A DNA stretch of 64,000 nt from Ciborinia camelliae (lineage: Eukaryota; Ascomycota; Leotiomycetes; Helotiales; Sclerotiniaceae), in the NCBI GenBank assembly GCA_025890175.1, contig JANPYM010000010.1, forward strand, positions 1,952,427 to 2,016,426, written 5' to 3'. Position 1 is the first letter of the stretch. Each line of letters begins with the position of its first letter. Below the pieces are notes generated by a model. That model was not told the DNA's origin, made no database searches, and saw nothing but the letters and a program-made list of their open reading frames with translations. The position numbers were made by a program, and so were the translations under genes. This document shows, in pieces, positions 60,385 to 64,000 of the stretch.

Positions 60385-62497
60385 TCAACCAGATACCAAT
60401 GTCCCTTCCGTGCCGAGTCGAAGTGGTCTCTTTCTCCATAAAGCAAGCACAATGAAGAACTGAGCTATTGTGAATCCCAGTGTCGCTCGCATTTGCAAGT
60501 TGTATCCATCCCCGCAGACTGATCGGATAAACGATTGATCAGACGCTGTATATAGACTGAGAGTATTGAAATCTCTAAGCAATAAAGCTATTTGCCTCCC
60601 AGAGAGGACAGACGTCAGGTGTGATCGCACATAATTCAGCCATACACTGTTCACGATTGCAAGACCTACAGCACCGCCGAGCATGCGGGCCTGCAGGCCA
60701 AGCCCTAGTGCCAAGTCTAAACATTTTAGTCAATAATATGTACTTCGAAATTTTATGGTGGCACATATACTTACGCTGGTCTTGTTTGTCGCATGCAATT
60801 GGTGTTAAGACGTAGTAAGTCCCGACAGATATACCAACACCCAAGCCAGCTATGACGCTGTAGCCGTACTGCCCTGGCCATACGTTTTGCGCTATTGGTA
60901 CCGTAGACATGAGAGCAAAGCCTATCGTTTGTAGCGTGGCACCAAGAAGTAAGGTGTAAACAAACGGGATGCGTTTCTTGCCAGTGAGAACTGAACCAAC
61001 AAGAATTCCCACTGGCATAGGCACTGCATATGCCAGGAGCTTCACTCCGGCGCCAAGTGACGAGCTTTTATTGACGAGTTGATATCGCTGAGGTAATTCT
61101 ATGGCCGCAATTGTCATAGGAGCGCCGCTAACAAAGCACGCACTGATAGACAATCAGTTAGCATAATTCTTGTGCCCAGCTAACAAATATTCGGTGCAGA
61201 TGGAGTAAATGAATGTATTCTCACAATATTGCCACACTCAAGACACGATTCTTGACTAAGCGACGAGGGTACATGACTTCAACTTTAGAAGTTGCACGCC
61301 CGCCGTACCATTGCCACAGTACAAAGAGAATCCATAGACAGCCTGAGATAATGAATATAAGGATGATAGTGGCTGAATTCCAGGCCAAACTGACACCGCC
61401 TTCCTCGAGACCGGCAACCAGAAGAATGGAGGCACCCAGGATCAAGAAAGCTCCAAAGAGATCTGCTTTTCTGATGAAAACCGCATTGGAAGACCAGATC
61501 GCGGGCTTCTCCTGTGGTGTTGCATCACAGTGATCTGGAAATCTAGCAGGAAGAACAAAGGCGATCAAGGCTAGGCTCACAGCACCGGCGGGCAAACTTC
61601 CTAGAGTTAGCGCGAGCAACAACATAACCAATTTTAGGGATTCACTTGAGGTAGAATATCCAACGCCAGTCACCCGTTTGACTAATAGCGCCGCCAATAA
61701 GGGGGCTCACGATCAAAGCTATGGCCATAATAGACGAAGAAACGGTATTGATCCGGTTGTACTGTTCTGGGGGAACCAGTTGAAAGAAAGCGATGCTTGG
61801 TAGGGAATACAGGCCGGCTCCCCCGAGACCTTGCAATGCGCGGAAGATGATTCTGATATCGAAAATCAGTTGAATTGCTGCTGCCCAAGGCTCACGATAA
61901 GAACTTACAACTCATTGATAGACCGAGAAGCTCCACATCCCGCTGAGAATGCTATGAACAGAATCCCAGACCCCAACAGAGCTGGCTTGAGCCCGAGCAA
62001 ACTACCACATTTCGACCAAATGATGATGAAACCTTGAGATAAAAAAATATGAGTTGAGTTGTTCTGGTCACTTGGGACAATAAAGGGAGTAGACAAGACG
62101 ATAGAGAAGTGGAAAGGGAAAAGAGAGAACCTGCCTGTAAAAGCTGAGAGGTATGCAGTAATGATCCAACTACTTTTATTAAACCCATCGAGATCATGCG
62201 AGATGGTGACCAAAGATGTGCTGACAATAGATATTTCGGCGGTTGGGAGGAATAAAGCTATGCCCAAACTTAATCGATAAAGCAATGTGAGCAAGATGAT
62301 AATGATGGTAGTTTTAATCGCCCAAGAAGGTAGTGAAGGAAGGAGGGAGGAGGGAAGATCGAGGAGCGAGGGGAAAACACATACCCTACAACTGCTAGAA
62401 TCAAACGGAACCCACTCAAATATCTTTTGGGGTTTGTTTCCTCCCGAGAACTCTGTTCATCGAGGTTGTCCCCGTTGGACTGACTGGTGCTCATCAT
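60385..62497 (-). CDS. DHA2-type MFS efflux transporter
   Basis: Seven exons, in transcription order: 62497-62385, 62268-62135, 62032-61909, 61852-61646, 61596-61225, 61142-60775, 60716-60385; 549 residues. The hydrophobic pattern fits the 14-helix drug:H+ antiporter-2 group common in secondary-metabolite clusters. Motifs are ALFLPTAEISIVSTSLVTIS (motif D1-like, TM1), RALQGLGGAGLYSLPS (motif B), GALIGGAISQTGDWRWIFYLN-like sequence (motif C), and a late LGLGLQARMLGGAVGLAI. The usual TM2-3 motif A is weak. Exon 2 ends at a GC donor (GCAGGT); that 102-bp intron has no stop and is in frame, so 34 extra residues would result from retention. The ATG at 62497 starts the open frame (62494 is an alternative). 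Likely role: export of the cluster product or self-protection. Confidence 0.9.
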
Positions 62498-63405
62498 GTT
62501 GTTGTTGTCTGTAGTTTTGACGAACAACGAAACTGAATGGTTTTGCCAAGTTCGCGTCTACTTGATCTGATGGGAAAAGCAGTAACGATATTGGGAAGGC
62601 GCCAGGCACATATGATACCTAGGTATTCATGAATCATACACATATCTACCTACCTCGTATCCTTGTGTGCTAGCATTCGGAGGTTTTCTCGCCTTGTCTT
62701 GTACGCTCAGCCGTCAAAGGTGAATGATTATACCTATATGCAAGTAAGAATGATCATAATCATAATCCTCCGGCTCCAGCTATTATCGTTTATTGCTCTA
62801 CGGCGTGCGAGATAGTCATAGTAATTATATCCCCTTCTCCTGTTCCTGCTTGGCTGTGGCGAGGATTTATATTTATTTCTAGGTTCATGAACGGTCCAAT
62901 CAAATCAATACCTGGGCATGTAACACCAGGCTGTGGCGTTCTACAATTTTGATTGGCCACTGCGGTGTAACTGCCGAACCCGTCAGCATCAGAGTAATAG
63001 GACCTGATCGGGTGGATAAATTATGGCCGGGGTGTGAATAGGAAATGCCGCATGATTATTGTTACACAGCCTGATCTCCTAGTCGAACCTCAAGCTACCG
63101 TAGTAGGTACCCAACATACACGGTGAGTGAGGTGATTGTTGTTTATCTTGATTCTCTATCTTGTAGAAACAACACAACACAAGTTACAACTCATCACATC
63201 ACATCACATCACATCACATCAAAACACGACGGTGTGTTACACTTTGTTTTACATGAAACGGTTCGACAAGAAATAGTAAGCCATTCATAACTACTTCGTC
63301 AATCCTCCAAACCAACAGGAGAAAATCTTTCGTCAGGAACCGCGAACACGAACAAGCAAAATATCTTACGCAAAATTACACAGATAACTCCTCGCGGTAT
63401 CAACT
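62498..63405. promoter_or_regulatory. 908-bp divergent promoter, MFS / DUF829 hydrolase
   Basis: Both flanking genes start outward from this stretch. It contains TACCTAGGTATTCATG at about 62618-62633 and a CATCA pentamer run (about 63194-63221) near the DUF829 start. No transcription-factor site could be named. Confidence 0.55.
63194..63221. repeat. ATCAC pentamer run
   Basis: About five copies of CATCA/ATCAC upstream of the DUF829 gene; non-coding. Confidence 0.85.
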
Positions 63406-64000
63406 ATGGCTTCTAATACCGGAATTACAACCTCAAGCACCCCTCTTGCTTTCATGCAAAAACTCTCTACCAGCGTCTATCTTTTTCGCCCGGAGCCGCC
63501 TCTTACCACATCCATTGCGGAAGGTCTTACCCCGAGCACATCAGCCCCCAAGTTGATTTTCATTATCGGTTGGATGGAAGCTCGAGATGTACACCTTGCC
63601 AAATACGTGCGCCAATATCAATCTTTGTACCCATCATCAGCCATACTACTTCTCAAATCTAGACTAGCTTCTGTAAATGTGAATAGCATTGGAAGACTTG
63701 ATGCCAAGGCGGTTATTGACCCTCTCCACGCTATTCTGGGGGAAGGTGACAACAATACTGCGTCTGCCCGACCCGAGCTACTTGTCCACGTTTTCTCGGG
63801 TGGAGGTTCCTGCATGCTTCATCACGTCTACGACATGTATACAGACGTTGCAAGTTCGGACGATTCCCCAAAGAAGCGGATTCCATTGCACACTACTATT
63901 TATGATTCTGCCCCGGCCGTATTCTCATACCAACCAACCTATAACGCCGTTATGATGGGGGTCCCACCACAGAGATGGATTCGATTCCTTGCCCTACCCG
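63406..64000 (+). CDS. DUF829/TMEM53-like alpha/beta hydrolase, 3' truncated
   Basis: An uninterrupted frame runs from ATG 63406 to the window edge (198 codons seen) with no stop. After a short N-terminal segment, the sequence LIFIIGWMEARDVHLAKYV and YPSSAILLLKSRLASV fits the start of the DUF829 (PF05705) fold found in TMEM53 and in PaxU of indole-diterpene clusters. The nucleophile elbow is FSGGGS (about residues 148-153), followed by YDSAPA. DUF829 proteins recur in fungal secondary-metabolite loci but their reactions are largely unknown. It is the fourth gene of the PKS locus and suggests that the cluster continues beyond the window. The truncation is due to the window end, not a mutation. 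The catalytic Asp and His would lie outside the window. Confidence 0.82.
   Translation, partial: MASNTGITTSSTPLAFMQKLSTSVYLFRPEPPLTTSIAEGLTPSTSAPKLIFIIGWMEARDVHLAKYVRQYQSLYPSSAILLLKSRLASVNVNSIGRLDAKAVIDPLHAILGEGDNNTASARPELLVHVFSGGGSCMLHHVYDMYTDVASSDDSPKKRIPLHTTIYDSAPAVFSYQPTYNAVMMGVPPQRWIRFLALP

Noticed and set aside
61221..61697. MFS exon read straight through 61597-61645
   Set aside because: The open frame across this stretch lacks the expected WRWIFYLN-to-PAGAVSL junction; splicing 61645-61597 restores it exactly.

Overview
The window is a filamentous ascomycete chromosome segment. Genes are split by short introns of about 50-115 bp with GTATGT/GTAAGT-like donors and (T/C/A)AG acceptors. 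There is a Zn2Cys6 regulator, a complete fungal highly reducing polyketide synthase (HR-PKS), and AT-rich repeat copies whose terminal-repeat differences are C/T or G/A transitions, as expected of repeat-induced point mutation (RIP). Moderate GC, long simple-repeat-rich spacers and the housekeeping gene style fit Leotiomycetes, perhaps Sclerotiniaceae (Botrytis/Sclerotinia-like). That placement is inference; no database search was possible.

Layout. 0-6 kb: an unrecognised pair of same-frame ORFs, a five-exon Zn2Cys6 transcription factor, and a small unrecognised four-exon gene. 6.65-9.14 kb: an AT-rich transposable element with terminal inverted repeats (TIRs) of about 360 bp and an 8-10 bp target duplication, sitting about 340 bp upstream of the proteasome ATPase gene RPT3. 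9.5-45.5 kb: core housekeeping genes: RPT3, an RNA-repair-type HAD (SAK) protein with an RGG tail, a DUF167/YggU protein, the HSF/response-regulator SKN7, eIF2B-epsilon, prefoldin subunit 3, a Sec14 lipid-transfer protein, a vacuolar pepsin-type protease, cytosolic serine hydroxymethyltransferase, the Pol I subunit RPA34 head-to-head with the rRNA-processing kinase GRC3, and a ferric-reductase-like oxidoreductase. 45.5-48.9 kb: gene-free DNA with a 696-bp TA-flanked MITE-like element. 48.9-64 kb: a secondary-metabolite locus with a 13-exon HR-PKS (KS-AT-DH-MT-ER-KR-ACP, about 2,616 aa), a divergent FSH1/LovG-like serine hydrolase, a 14-TM DHA2-type MFS transporter, and the start of a DUF829/TMEM53-type alpha/beta hydrolase that runs off the right edge.

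How the genes fit together. The last four form a coherent cluster. The PKS has no thioesterase or other release domain, so the adjacent FSH hydrolase is the natural candidate for product release. The MFS pump would export the product, and the second hydrolase may tailor it. No pathway-specific transcription factor lies next to the cluster inside the window; the cluster may continue past 64 kb. RPA34 and GRC3 share a 263-bp divergent promoter, linking Pol I transcription to pre-rRNA processing. All exon boundaries were read by eye from splice signals and checked for reading-frame consistency; none is supported by transcripts here. I saw no tRNA, rRNA or CRISPR array.
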